Shown in pieces: positions 16,923 through 26,833 of a stretch of DNA of 64,000 nucleotides. Source of the stretch: Terrimesophilobacter sp963702165 (GTDB lineage Bacteria; Actinomycetota; Actinomycetes; Actinomycetales; Microbacteriaceae); assembly GCA_963702165.1 (NCBI GenBank), contig OY969722.1, positions 1,674,001-1,738,000 of the forward strand, read 5' to 3'. The notes below the pieces were generated by a model. That model saw only the letters and a list, made by a program, of their open reading frames with translations, was not told the DNA's origin and ran no database searches. Both the position numbers and the translations under genes were made by a program. The stretch's first letter is position 1. Each line of letters opens with the position of its first letter.

Positions 16923-17821
16923 CGGTTCAGCTCCTGAAGGTCTGGGGTTGCAGTGAGGGCGAGGAACGCTTCCTCAAGGGTGGCGCCGCGCACCGAGATC
17001 CCGGAGAACCGGATGCCGGAGCGCACCAGCTCGCGCACCGTCTCGTCGGCGTCGCGGGTGAAGACGGTGTGTGCGCCGTCGTCTTCCGCGCGCACGTTGA
17101 GGACAGCGGATAGCGCGGCAACGGCATCCGGGTCCGGTGTCTCGAGACGCACCATGTGCATGCCTACCTGGCCACGGACCGCGGCGAGGGTGTCGTCGGC
17201 GAGGATGCGGCCGCTGCCTACCACGATCACGCGTTCGGCGAGCGCCTCGATCTCCTCGAGGTAGTGGCTGGTCACCACGACGGTCGCGCCGGCGGCGTTC
17301 TGGCGCCGGACCGCCTCCCACAGGGTGCGCCGCGCGTCGACGTCCAGGCCGGTGGTCGGCTCATCCAGCAGCACGAGCTTCGGGCGGCCGACGAACGCGA
17401 GCGCGACGCTGACGCGACGCTTCTGTCCGCCGGAGAGCGCACCGGTCTGCCGCTTCAGCAGCTCGGTGAGGCCGAACTCCTCGGCGATCTCGGCGCGTGG
17501 CACGGGATTCGGGAAGTGCGTCGACACAAAGTCGATGACCTCGCCGACACGGAGAGTCGCCGGCAGCGCCGTCTCCTGCGGTGTGCTGCCGAGACCCACC
17601 CGCGTGCGGTGATCGGAGGGGTTGCCGCCGAACAGCTCGACGGTGCCTGCTGTGGGGCGGCGCAACCCTTGCACCAGGGACAGCATCGTGGTCTTCCCGG
17701 CGCCGTTCGGGCCGAGCAGGCCGACGATCCTTCCGGAGTCGATTTCGAGCGAGATATCGTCGAGCGCCGTGACGTCGCCGAACCGGCGGGTCACGTGATC
17801 GAGTCGGGCAAGTGTTGTCAT
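16919..17821 (-). CDS. ABC transporter ATP-binding protein
   Basis: A 300-residue ABC ATPase with Walker A GPNGAGKT, Q-loop STPQETALP, signature LSGGQKRR, Walker B LVLLDEPTTGLDVD and switch His VVTSHYLEEIEALAE. A C-terminal ~80 residues of the CcmA/YhaQ type follows. It energises the permease encoded next (4-nt overlap) and overlaps the regulator upstream by 4 nt, so the operon is tightly coupled. Substrate direction is probably export. Confidence 0.92.
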   Translation of the reverse strand: MTTLARLDHVTRRFGDVTALDDISLEIDSGRIVGLLGPNGAGKTTMLSLVQGLRRPTAGTVELFGGNPSDHRTRVGLGSTPQETALPATLRVGEVIDFVSTHFPNPVPRAEIAEEFGLTELLKRQTGALSGGQKRRVSVALAFVGRPKLVLLDEPTTGLDVDARRTLWEAVRRQNAAGATVVVTSHYLEEIEALAERVIVVGSGRILADDTLAAVRGQVGMHMVRLETPDPDAVAALSAVLNVRAEDDGAHTVFTRDADETVRELVRSGIRFSGISVRGATLEEAFLALTATPDLQELNR

Positions 17822-18114
17822 TCAGTGGCTCCCAGTACTGATCGAAGGGTTTCGGTGTAGTCCTCGAACGCGCGGCGACCGCGTTTGGTGAGGGCGAGGT
17901 AGGTGACAGGCGTGCGGCCTTGGTGGGTCTTGGTGACCTCGACGTAGCCCGCGTCCTCAAGCTTTCGAAGGTGGGTGGAAAGGTTCCCCGGTGTCATGTC
18001 GAGCAGCTCCTGCACGCGCGGAAACGACATCCGGTCGCCGACCGGCAAGGTCGCGAGGGTGGCGGTGATCCGCAATCTCGCGGCCGCGTGGATGACGGGG
18101 TCGAGTTCGTCCAT
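17818..18114 (-). CDS. Small winged-helix transcriptional regulator
   Basis: A 98-residue protein made almost wholly of a winged helix: IHAAARLRITATLATLPVGD, recognition region MTPGNLSTHLRKLEDAGYVEV, wing THQGRTPVTYLALT and a closing helix RRAFEDYTETL. It matches the winged-helix DNA-binding (HTH_34/MarR-like) group commonly found with ABC genes. There is no separate ligand domain. Its gene sits inside the operon, 1 nt from the membrane protein stop and overlapping the ATPase. Its probable operator is TACTTTGT-AAC-ACAAAGTA at 19601-19619. Confidence 0.88.
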   Translation of the reverse strand: MDELDPVIHAAARLRITATLATLPVGDRMSFPRVQELLDMTPGNLSTHLRKLEDAGYVEVTKTHQGRTPVTYLALTKRGRRAFEDYTETLRSVLGATE

Positions 18115-18115
18115 C

Positions 18116-18757
18116 TCAGCGAGCCTCTCGGATGCGCAGCCAGTGCACGAGCGCCGCGACGAGGAAGGCGACTCCCCCGAGCGCCATCACCAGGTTGTTC
18201 GCTGGCGCACTGAAGAAGGGAGAGAGTGCACCGAGGAAAAGCAGCACGAGCCCCAGCTCGAGCTGACTCTTCTCGTTCCACAACGCCGCGCCGAACAGGT
18301 ACATGATGCCGGCCATGACCGCGTAGGCGGAGGGGAAGTAGAGCGACGCGAGCTGGGTGGACATGCCGTTCTGGAGCAGGGCGACACCGACCGCCGCGAG
18401 CGCAATGCCAAGGATCGTCCACGACATGCCGTAGACGGCCCCCTGGAAATCGGATGCGCCGCGCACGCCCCTGCCCATGCGGATGCCGACGATCGCCGAC
18501 GTCACGATCGACGCGACGATGAGCAGGCCGAAGACGCCGGCCGCGATAGCCATCGGCACCTGGAACCAAGGATTTCCACCCGGCCACGCCGACCAGATCA
18601 GGAGGAAGCCGACGAGCCACGCGACGCCCCACACCGTGTAGAGCGCTGCGACCGGGCGCATGTAGGCGAGGTCGACAGCGCGCTTCTGCTGCTCAAGCAG
18701 CGCGAGCATCTCCGCGGGGTCGAGCGGATGGTCGTCGTCTGGCAGGTTGCTGGCCAT
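18116..18757 (-). CDS. Membrane protein of unknown function in ABC operon
   Basis: A 213-residue protein. The N-terminal ~35 residues are hydrophilic (DDDHPLDPAEMLALLEQQKR). They are followed by about six membrane segments, for example LYTVWGVAWLVGFLLIWSAW, IVTSAIVGIRMGRG and LGLVLLFLGALSPFFSAP. I do not recognise the family with confidence. ATG 18757 is preferred over upstream in-frame codons because homology-like composition starts there and 20 nt separate it from the CPBP stop. It is in the five-gene operon with the winged-helix regulator, suggesting a sensor or accessory subunit of the transporter. Confidence 0.75.
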   Translation of the reverse strand: MASNLPDDDHPLDPAEMLALLEQQKRAVDLAYMRPVAALYTVWGVAWLVGFLLIWSAWPGGNPWFQVPMAIAAGVFGLLIVASIVTSAIVGIRMGRGVRGASDFQGAVYGMSWTILGIALAAVGVALLQNGMSTQLASLYFPSAYAVMAGIMYLFGAALWNEKSQLELGLVLLFLGALSPFFSAPANNLVMALGGVAFLVAALVHWLRIREAR

Positions 18758-18777
18758 GGGCTGCTTTCGATTGGAGG

Positions 18778-19597
18778 TCACAGGATGAAGGGGAGGATGA
18801 GCGCCGGAGCGCTGGTGGCAAGGTTCACGAGCAGGTGCGCGACGATCAGCGGCATGAGCCGCCGCTGCCAACGGAAGATGAGTGCGGAGCCGACGCCCCA
18901 GACGAAGAATGCGACCGCGAACACCAGCATCCCCTGGAGCGTGCTCGCGAAGAAGATGTGCTGGAGCCCGAACGCCACCGACGGCAGCAGCACGGCCAGA
19001 ATGGGGCGGCCTCGCTGCAGCCTGCCCTGGCTATATCCGCGGAACACGAACTCCTCGGCCGGCGCGTTCAGGGGCGCGAAGGTCAGGACGACGACGATGC
19101 CGAACACCAAGGCGGCGGCAGGGGCGATGGCCGGAAGCGCGGACGGGTCGGGCGCGAAAACGGTGCCGAAGCTCGTGAACGCGTCGCCGCCCTCCAGCGC
19201 GAACATCGTGCCGATGATCGCCAGCGCGAACGGCACATAGAGCACCATCAACCAGAGCAGTCCCCACAGCACGTCGCGGCCGAGGCGGTCGCGGTCGAAG
19301 CCGGCCAGCTCACGCAGCGTGCTCCCCTCCCGGCGGACCAGCCGGCGCTACGAGCAGCAGGCTCAGGATGTTGACCGGCAGCAGCGCAAGCGGCGACAGG
19401 GCAGCAGCGGCCGCGATTCCGGATGGCTGTCCCAGGAGGGCGAGCAGCCCCATGGTGGCCAGCCAGGAGAGCGCGACCAAGCCGACCCGCGCGAACGGCA
19501 GCAGAGCGGGCCAGGCGAGTCCGGGCATCCGGGACTCGCGGTCGGCGAGTTGAGGGGCCCGCGATTCGGTGTCCGCGTTCGAGGTGGTGTGCTGCAC
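18778..19597 (-). CDS. CPBP-family intramembrane protease, one-base frameshift
   Basis: A CPBP (CAAX protease/bacteriocin-processing) membrane protein. Motif 1 is APAEEFVFRGYSQGRL (EExxxR) and motif 2 is SVAFGLQHIFFAS; the C-terminal HLLVN is also present. The first ~85 residues lie in one frame and the rest in another. Removing one base at about 19342-19345 joins SLLLVA to RLVRREGSTLRELAGFDRDR and gives 272 residues, which is the family layout. I therefore read it as one gene with a likely sequencing error or a very recent lesion. It starts with GTG 19597, only 3 nt from the operator and about 7 nt after a TACAAA -10, so the mRNA may be nearly leaderless. First gene of the ABC operon. Confidence 0.8.
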
Positions 19598-19600
19598 ACC

Positions 19601-19619
19601 TACTTTGTAACACAAAGTA
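19601..19619 (-). promoter_or_regulatory. Operator/promoter of CPBP-ABC operon
   Basis: TACTTTGT-AAC-ACAAAGTA is a perfect 8-bp inverted repeat with a 3-nt spacer. On the minus strand it contains TACAAA, which with an upstream TTGTGG (18-nt spacer) makes a promoter whose start would fall at the GTG codon 19597. A bound winged-helix repressor would cover the -10. Confidence 0.65.
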
Positions 19620-19660
19620 CTCTGCCTCCACAACATCTTTGCACTCGCACCGTCCGCGCA

Positions 19661-19725
19661 CGCGCGGGTCGAACACTCCGCGCGCGGGTCCAATTCGACC
19701 CGCGCGCGGGTGTTCGACCCGCGCG
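19661..19725. repeat. Nested intergenic palindrome, family B copy 2
   Basis: Same arrangement as 13367-13430: outer CGCGCGGGTCGAACAC / GTGTTCGACCCGCGCG and inner GCGCGGGTCCAATTCGACCC, with one arm mismatch. It separates the divergent CPBP operon and hrpA. Confidence 0.85.
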
Positions 19726-19777
19726 ACGGCTCCCCCGCCGGGCGAGCGCGGCGCGTCCTTTATAGGATGGAGGGCTC

Positions 19778-22700
19778 ATGATTCCCGCGATCGCCGCCAT
19801 CACCTACCCGCCTGACCTCCCGGTCAGTCAGCGACGTGACGACATCGCGCGCGCCATCCGGGACCACCAGGTCGTGATCGTCGCCGGCGCGACCGGCTCG
19901 GGCAAGACCACCCAGCTGCCGAAGATCTGCCTCGAACTCGGGCGCGAATCGATCGGCCACACCCAGCCGCGGCGCATCGCCGCGCGCACCATCGCCGAGC
20001 GCATCGCCGAGGAGCTCGGCAGCGAACTCGGCGACCTCGTCGGCTACCAGGTGCGCTTCACCGACCGGGTCGGCAAGAACACGCGCATCAAGCTGATGAC
20101 CGACGGCATCCTGCTGAACGAATTGCAGCGCGACCGGATGCTGCGCAAGTACGACACGATCATCATCGACGAGGCGCACGAGCGCTCGTTGAACGTCGAC
20201 TTCCTGCTCGGCTACCTGAAGCAGCTGCTGCCGAAGCGCCCGGACCTGAAGGTGATCATCACCTCGGCGACCATCGACCCGGAGAGCTTCGCCGCCCACT
20301 TCGCCGCGCCAGACGGCACGCCCGCCCCGATCGTCGAGGTGTCTGGCCGCAGCTACCCGGTCGAGATCCGCTACCGGCCGCTCGCGCCGGAGTCGGCATC
20401 GGACGACCCGGACGACCCCACCCCTGTTATGCAGGACATTTCCCCCTCTCGCCGCCAAGCCATTGGCAAGCAGGGCCGTTCATCCGAGAAAGTCCTGCAC
20501 AACAGGGAAGACGAGGAGGCCGAGGGCAGGGACCTCTTCCAGGCCATCAACGACGCGCTCGACGAACTCGCCAGGGAGGCGCCGGGCGACGTGCTCGTCT
20601 TCCTGAGCGGCGAGAACGAGATCCGGGATGCTCAGGATGCGATCACCGCGCGCAACCTGCCTGGCACCGAGGTGCTCCCGCTGTTCGGGCGGCTGAGCTC
20701 GGCCGAACAGCACCGCGTGTTCCGGCCGAGCACGACGCCGGGCACCCGCCGCCGGGTGGTGCTCGCCACCAACGTCGCGGAGACCAGCCTGACCGTCCCC
20801 GGCATCAAATACGTCATCGACGCCGGCACCGCGCGCATCAGCCGGTACAGCACACGTGCGAAGATCCAGCGGCTGCCGATCGAGCCGATCTCGCAGGCAT
20901 CCGCGAACCAGCGCTCGGGGCGCGCCGGCCGCACGAGCGACGGCATCGCGATCCGCCTCTACTCCGAGGAGGACTACGACCGGCGGTCGGAGTTCACCGA
21001 CCCGGAGATCCTGCGCACCAACCTCGCCGCGGTCATCCTGCAGATGATCTCGCTCGGGCTCGGCGATATCCGGGAGTTCCCGTTCCTGCAGCCACCGGAT
21101 TCGCGCGGCGTGAAGGACGGCGTCGACCTGCTGTCAGAGCTCGGCGCGATCGAGAGCTTCCGGGAGGGCCCGGCGATCACCAAGGTCGGTCGGCAGCTCG
21201 CGCAGCTGCCGATCGACCCGCGACTGGCCCGGATGGTCGTCGAGTCGAAACGGTGGAACGTCACGCGCGACGTCATGGTCATCGTCGCCGGGCTGAGCGT
21301 GCAGGACCCTCGCGAGCGCCCGCTCGACAAGCGACCGCAGGCCGACCAGTCGCATGCCCGGTTCACCGACAAGACGAGCGACTTCCTCACCCTGCTGAAC
21401 CTCTGGAACTACCTCAAAGGGCAAGGAGAAGGAGCTCTCCGGCAGCGCTTTCCGCCGGCTGTGCCGCGCCGAATACGTCAATTTCCTGCGCTTTCGAGAG
21501 TGGGAGGATGTCTACCGGCAGCTGAAGCGCATGTCCAAGCCGCTCGGCTTGACACTCGACGAGGGCAGCCACGAACCGGATGGCACGGGCATCCACCGCT
21601 CGCTCCTCGCCGGGCTGCTCAGCCAGTTGGGCATCCGGGACCAGACCGGCAATGACAAGCGCGGCCGCGGCGACTACATCGGCGCAAGACAAGTGCGGTT
21701 CTCGATCTTCCCCGGCTCGGCGCTGGCCAAGAAGCAGCCGGCAGAGCTGATGAGCGCCGAGCTGGTCGAGACCAGCCGGCTGTTCGCCCGGATGAACGCG
21801 TCGATCGACCTGTCCTGGGCCGAGCCCATCGCCGGGCACCTGGTCAAGCGCTCCTACGGCGAGCCGCACTGGGAGAAGCGGCAGGGTTCCGCGGTCGCCT
21901 ACGAGCGCGTGACGCTGTACGGGGTGCCGATCGTCGCCCGCCGGCGCATCCAGCTCGAGCGCATCGACCTGCCGCAGGCGCGCGAGCTGTTCATCCGGCA
22001 CGCCCTCGTCGACGGCGAACTCACCTTCGACGCGAAGGACCGCGGCTACGCCTTCGACCGCGCCAACCGCCGGCTGCGCGCCGAACTCGCCGAGGTCGAG
22101 GAGCGCACCCGCCGCCGCGACATCCTCGTCGACGACGAGGCGGTATTCGAGTTCTACGACAAGCGCGTCCCCGCCGAGGTCGCGGGCCAGCGCTCGTTCG
22201 AGAAGTGGTGGCGCAGCGCGCGCGCCGAGAGCCCAGAGCTGCTCACCATGCGCAAGGAGGACCTGCTCCCGGATGCCCAGCAACCGCAGGCGGTCGCCGG
22301 CGGGTTCCCGGGCGAGTGGCATCAGGGCGACCAGACGTTGCGCCTGAGCTACCGGTTCGAGCCCGGCGCCGACGATGACGGGGTCACGGTGCAGGTGCCG
22401 CTCGCGCTGCTCCCCCGGCTGCGGCCGGACGGGTTCGACTGGCAGGTGCCGGGGCTGCGTCACGAACTGACCACCGCGCTGATCAAGGCGCTGCCCAAGG
22501 CGATCCGCCGCAACGTGGTGCCGGCGAACGACTGGGCGCACCGGCTGCTCGACGGCGCGCCGGCGGACGGCTCGGAAGACGTGTCGCTGCGCCAGTATCT
22601 CGCCCAGCAGATCCAGCGGCTCACCTACACGCCGGTTGACCCCGACGACTTCGAGCTCGACCGGGTCCCCGACCACCTGCGGATGACCTTCGCGGTCATC

Positions 22701-23666
22701 GACGAGCGCGGCCGCCGGGTGGCGGCGTCCAAGGAGCTGGAGAGCCTCCAGCACAAGCTCAAGAGCCGCGCCCGCGAATCGGTGGCTCACGCGCACGTAC
22801 GCACCCCGAACGCGCTCGAGCGGGACGGGCTCACCGGCTGGGACCTCGACGCCCTGCCCCGCGTGCTTGACACCACGGTCAGCGGCAACACCGTTCGCGC
22901 CTACCCGGCGCTCGTCGACCAGGGAGCGACGGTCAGCATCCGGCTCCTGGGCACCGAGGACGAGCGTGCGCGCGTGCACCGCCGGGGCGTGCTCCGGATG
23001 CTGCTGCTCACCGTGCCGTCACCGGTCGGGTACGTGCAGGAGCACCTCACCAGCGCTGAGAAGCTCACGCTGGCCCGCAGTCCGTACCAGAACACCGGCG
23101 AACTGTTCACTGACGCGGCGTTGGCCGTCGCCGACGACGTGCTCGGTGAGACCGAGGTGTTCACGCGCGCAGAATTCGACGCGGTGCGCGAGCGGCTCTC
23201 GGCGGCGCTTGTCGACTCGCTGTTCGACACCGTCGCGCTGGTCAGCCGTGTGCTCGGCGCGGCGCGCGACGCGGAGAAGGCGATCGCTGCGAACTCAGGA
23301 CTCGCGCTGCTGGCACCGCTCGCCGATGCGCGCGAACAGCTGCAGGCGCTGGTTTACCCCGGCTTTGTCAGCCGCACCGGCATCCGTCAGCTTCGCCGGC
23401 TGCCGATCTACCTGGCCGGCGTCACCCACCGAGTCGGCAAGCTCGCCGAGAACCTCGGCCGGGACCGGGTCTGGATGGGCGAGGTGCAGACGGCCACCGA
23501 GAAGTACCGGGCGGCCGGCGGGCAATTGCCGCTGCAACCGGATGCGCCGGCGAAGGTCGCCCGGGCCCGCTGGCTGCTCGAGGAACTGCGGTTGAGCCTG
23601 TTCGCCCAGCACCTCGGCACCGCGGAACCGGTGAGCCTGCAGCGCATCACCCGGGCGCTACAGTGA
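19778..23666 (+). CDS. hrpA: DEAH-box RNA helicase HrpA, one-base frameshift
   Basis: A DEAH-box 3'-5' RNA helicase. Walker A VAGATGSGKTTQLPKICLE, DEAH in IIIDEAHERSLN, SAT in IITSATIDPE, motif IV VFLSGENEIRDAQ, motif V ATNVAETSLTVPGIKYVID and motif VI QRSGRAGRT are all in the first ~400 residues; the long C-terminal HrpA (DUF3418) domain follows. The frame breaks at AAAGGG 21416-21421. With one base removed, NYLK continues into EKELSGSAFRRLCRAEYVNF and the product is 1295 residues, the normal HrpA size. An extra ~29-residue insert (residues ~215-243) is encoded by a palindromic DNA element. ATG 19778 follows a GGAGGG site. Confidence 0.88.
20422..20507. repeat. Palindromic element inside hrpA coding sequence
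   Basis: The left arm CCCTGTTATGCAGGACATTT (20422-20441) pairs with AAAGTCCTGCACAACAGGG (20489-20507), with one A/G change and one extra base. The inner GCCAA-GCCA-TTGGC forms a further hairpin. The element keeps the reading frame open and falls in the linker between the two RecA-like domains. It shares the TGCAGGA core with the intergenic repeat 16069-16147. Confidence 0.75.
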
Positions 23667-25039
23667 CGAGCGTGGAGTTCCCGCGCGCCAATCTGCTCAT
23701 CGCCACCAGCCGGCTGCATCCGGCCTCCGATGGCGGTTACACGATCGCGGCCATGAACCGCGCTCGGCAGCTTCGCGACGCCGGCGCCGACCCGATCCTC
23801 CTCACCGTCGACTTCGCCGCTGACTACGACGAGCACCGCGACGGGTTCCGCCGCATCGGCCTCGCCGATGAGGGCACGGTGCTGCGCAACCTATACGAGG
23901 AGGCGCGCGCCGACCCGAGCTGGCTGATCGCCGCGGCAGATCCGGGACTGGACGGTCGGATCTCGACGGGCTCGATCACCGAGAGCTCGATCACCGAGGG
24001 GCCGCACACCGAGCATCCGGATGCCGCCGGCCGCCCGCTGCTGCGCACGCCGCTGGTCCCGCGTGCGGATTGGCACCGCGCCACCGACACCATCACGGTC
24101 TACGACGACGGCGAACCGGTCGGCACTCTCGCCGGATTCGGGGCGCTGTACCGGGCCTGGGTGAACCACGTCATCGCCGGACTGGACCCCGACCTGCCGA
24201 CGGTGATCATCGCCGAATCACGGCAGGTCGGCGAACTGCTCATCCCACTGCGCGACGCCCGCACGAAACTCGTCCACACAGTGCACAACGCCCACACCAT
24301 GCCACCGCACGAGTGGGACTCGCCGATGGATGCGCTGTGGAGCGGATGGATCGACACGCTGGCCGGCTACGACGCGGTGACCTTTCCCACCGCCAGGCAG
24401 CGCGACGACGTCATCCGCCGGTTCGGCGGGCCCACCCGGTTCGAGGTCATCCCCAGCGCGGTGCCTGCGCCCCGTGCCGAAGCACCCTCGCCACAACGTG
24501 ATCCGCTCCTCACCGTCGTTGTCGCCAGGCTGGCGCCGCAGAAGCGCGTCGACCGCGCCATCCGGGCGATCGCCGCGGTGCGGCAGCGCGGCATCCTGGC
24601 GCGGCTGGACGTCTACGGCGACGGTCCATTGCGCGGCGAACTGGAAGCACTCATCGACGAGCTGCAGTTGCGCAACGCGGTCCGGCTGCTCGGCTACGAC
24701 CCGGCGGTGACCGAACGTATCGGCGAGGCGTCGCTGCTGCTGCTGACCAGCGAGTACGAGGGGCAGAGCCTCGTGATCCTCGAGGGGTTCAACCGCGGCA
24801 CCCCGGCGGTCGCCTTCGACGTCAACTACGGACCATCCGAGCTCATCGACGAGGGCGTGAGCGGCCACCTCGTTCCGGTCGGCGACATCGACCGGTTCGC
24901 CGACACGATCGCCGATGTGCTCAGCAACCCTCCGGTGCTCGCGGGTCTCATCGACGGTGCGCGGCTCTCAGCCGAGCGGATGAGCGTCGCCGCCGTGATG
25001 GAACGCTGGCGGCGACTGCTCACCGAACTGGTCGACTGA
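23663..25039 (+). CDS. GT4-family glycosyltransferase (TagE/poly-glycerophosphate-type)
   Basis: A 458-residue GT-B glycosyltransferase. The N-terminal half carries SDGGYTIAAMNRARQL (acceptor-side GG loop). The C-terminal half has VVVARLAPQKRVDRAIRAIA, LDVYGDGPLRGELEALI and the donor-binding LLLTSEYEGQSLVILEGFNRGTP (E-x7-E). It resembles cytosolic teichoic-acid glucosyltransferases and accessory-Sec glycosyltransferases, but the acceptor is unknown. The GTG start overlaps the hrpA stop (GTGA), so it is coupled to hrpA. No membrane segments are seen. Confidence 0.85.
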   Translation: MTSVEFPRANLLIATSRLHPASDGGYTIAAMNRARQLRDAGADPILLTVDFAADYDEHRDGFRRIGLADEGTVLRNLYEEARADPSWLIAAADPGLDGRISTGSITESSITEGPHTEHPDAAGRPLLRTPLVPRADWHRATDTITVYDDGEPVGTLAGFGALYRAWVNHVIAGLDPDLPTVIIAESRQVGELLIPLRDARTKLVHTVHNAHTMPPHEWDSPMDALWSGWIDTLAGYDAVTFPTARQRDDVIRRFGGPTRFEVIPSAVPAPRAEAPSPQRDPLLTVVVARLAPQKRVDRAIRAIAAVRQRGILARLDVYGDGPLRGELEALIDELQLRNAVRLLGYDPAVTERIGEASLLLLTSEYEGQSLVILEGFNRGTPAVAFDVNYGPSELIDEGVSGHLVPVGDIDRFADTIADVLSNPPVLAGLIDGARLSAERMSVAAVMERWRRLLTELVD

Positions 25040-25057
25040 ACCTCGTACTTTCTGAAC

Positions 25058-25840
25058 TCAGAGCACCTTCGACAGGAACGCCTTGGTCCGCTGGTGCTGC
25101 GGGTTGGCGAGCACCTCGGCCGGGTCGCCCGACTCGACGACCACGCCGCCGTCCATGAAGACGAGCGAGTCCGCGACCTCACGCGCGAAACCCATCTCAT
25201 GGGTGACGACGATCATTGTCATCCCGGATGCGGCGAGCCCCTTCATGACGTCCAGCACGTCCCCGACGAGTTCAGGGTCGAGGGCGGACGTCGGCTCGTC
25301 GAACAGCATGAGCTTGGGCTCCATCGCGAGTGCACGGGCGATCGCCACCCGCTGCTGTTGGCCGCCGGACAGGTGTGCAGGATAGGCATCCGCCTTCTCT
25401 GCGAGCCCGACCCGCTCCAGCAGTTCCTTCGCGCGGGTGACAGCCGCCGCCTTGTCGGTGCCCTTGACCTTCATGGGCGCCTCGATGATGTTCTCCAGCG
25501 CGGTCATGTGCGGGAAGAGGTTGAAGCGCTGGAACACCATGCCGATATCGCGCCGCTGACGCGCCGCCACCTTCGGCTTCAGCTCGTACAGCTTGTCGTC
25601 GCGCTCCTCGTAGCCGACGAGCACGCCGTCGACCGAGAGGCGCCCGGCGTCGACACGTTCGAGGTGGTTGATGCAGCGCAGGAACGTGGACTTGCCCGAA
25701 CCGCTCGGCCCGATGAGGCACATGACCTCGCCGCGGTTGACCGTGAGCGTTATGCCCCTCAGGACCTGGTTGCTCCCGAAGTTCTTCGAGACCTGTTCGG
25801 CCTTGACCATGGGAGGTTGCGCTGGTGGAGTGGACGTCAT
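25058..25840 (-). CDS. Polar amino acid ABC transporter, ATP-binding protein
   Basis: A 260-residue GlnQ/HisP-type ATPase: Walker A GPSGSGKST, VFQRFNLFPHMTALENI (Q-loop), signature LSGGQQQRVAIARALAM, Walker B LMLFDEPTSALDPE and switch VTHEMGFAREVAD. The ~20-residue insertion after Walker A (VGYEERDDKLYELKPK) is common in this subfamily. It is the last gene of a minus-strand operon after the permease (4-nt overlap) and the binding protein. It imports an amino acid or related solute. Confidence 0.94.
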   Translation of the reverse strand: MTSTPPAQPPMVKAEQVSKNFGSNQVLRGITLTVNRGEVMCLIGPSGSGKSTFLRCINHLERVDAGRLSVDGVLVGYEERDDKLYELKPKVAARQRRDIGMVFQRFNLFPHMTALENIIEAPMKVKGTDKAAAVTRAKELLERVGLAEKADAYPAHLSGGQQQRVAIARALAMEPKLMLFDEPTSALDPELVGDVLDVMKGLAASGMTMIVVTHEMGFAREVADSLVFMDGGVVVESGDPAEVLANPQHQRTKAFLSKVL

Positions 25841-26829
25841 CGGTGCTCCCGTCCGTGCGTTTCGAGGCTGTCGGGACCGCCATCCGGACCCGTCGTCTGG
25901 ATGGCACCGGTCTCAGTGGTGGGCCGCTTCTCGATGGCCTGCCCGATGCCGCGCGAGAACCGCTTCTCCAGGAAGTACTGTCCCACCATCAGGAGCGAGG
26001 TGAACAGCAGGTACCAGGCCGAGGCGACCAGCAGCAGCGGGATCGGGTCGAAGATCACCGCGGAGATGTCGCGAGAACGCCCGTACAGGTCGAAGCTGTA
26101 CGGCACCGCCGCGACCAGGGACGTGGTCTTCAGCATCGAGATGACCTCGTTGCCGGTCGGCGGAATGATGATGCGCATCGCCTGCGGGATTACAATCCGG
26201 CGCATCGACTGTCCCCAGCCCATGCCGAGCGCCTTCGACGCCTCGGTCTGGCCGGGGTCGACCGAGAGGATGCCGGCCCGCACGATCTCCGCCATGTACG
26301 CAGCCTCGTTCAGGGAGAGGCCGATGACGGCGAGCCAGAACACGTCGATGGTCGCCTTGGTGTCGATCGACGTCCACGGCGCCGTGAACGGGATGCCGAT
26401 GTCGATGGTCGCGTAGATCGTCGTGAACAGGCCCCAGAACACGAGCTGCACGTACACCGGCGTGCCGCGGAACACCCACAGGTAGAGCCAGGCGACGCCC
26501 TTGACCACCGGATTGTCCGAGAGTCGCATTATGGCGAGGATGATGCCGAGCACGATGGCGATGACCATCGAGTAGATCGTCATCAGCAGGGTATTCAACG
26601 CTGCCTGCGAGATGCGGCGGTCGAAGATGTACTTCGCGAACTGGTCCCAGCTGTACGCGTCACGCCGCGACGCGTCGTAGATGAAGAGCGCAAGGCCCAG
26701 GATCAGAATGACGGCGAAGACGATCCGCCACGGGTGGCGGAGCTTGATCGCCTTGATAGGTTCGGGTTGCGCCGGTGCCGGCGGCACGGTTTCCCGTGCC
26801 GCCGGTCGGTCCGCCTGAGGCGCACTCAT
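25837..26829 (-). CDS. Polar amino acid ABC transporter, permease (HisM type)
   Basis: A 330-residue permease. A hydrophilic, Pro/Ala-rich N-terminus (~30 residues) and one TM are followed by the HisM core: ALNTLLMTIYSMVIAIVLGI, VFRGTPVYVQLVFW and the EAA loop EIVRAGILSVDPGQTEASKALGM. The C-terminal tail is hydrophilic. It forms the membrane channel with the ATPase (4-nt overlap). ATG 26829 lies 4 nt from the binding-protein stop. Confidence 0.93.
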   Translation of the reverse strand: MSAPQADRPAARETVPPAPAQPEPIKAIKLRHPWRIVFAVILILGLALFIYDASRRDAYSWDQFAKYIFDRRISQAALNTLLMTIYSMVIAIVLGIILAIMRLSDNPVVKGVAWLYLWVFRGTPVYVQLVFWGLFTTIYATIDIGIPFTAPWTSIDTKATIDVFWLAVIGLSLNEAAYMAEIVRAGILSVDPGQTEASKALGMGWGQSMRRIVIPQAMRIIIPPTGNEVISMLKTTSLVAAVPYSFDLYGRSRDISAVIFDPIPLLLVASAWYLLFTSLLMVGQYFLEKRFSRGIGQAIEKRPTTETGAIQTTGPDGGPDSLETHGREHR

Positions 26830-26833
26830 AGAA

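Noticed and set aside
21416..21421. Programmed ribosomal frameshift in hrpA at AAAGGG.
   Set aside because: Similar single-base indels hit nine other genes without slippery sites, so a sequence error is simpler.
21414..22979. 521-residue minus-strand frame opposite hrpA.
   Set aside because: No recognisable motifs, low-complexity composition; the plus strand is the HrpA C-terminal domain.
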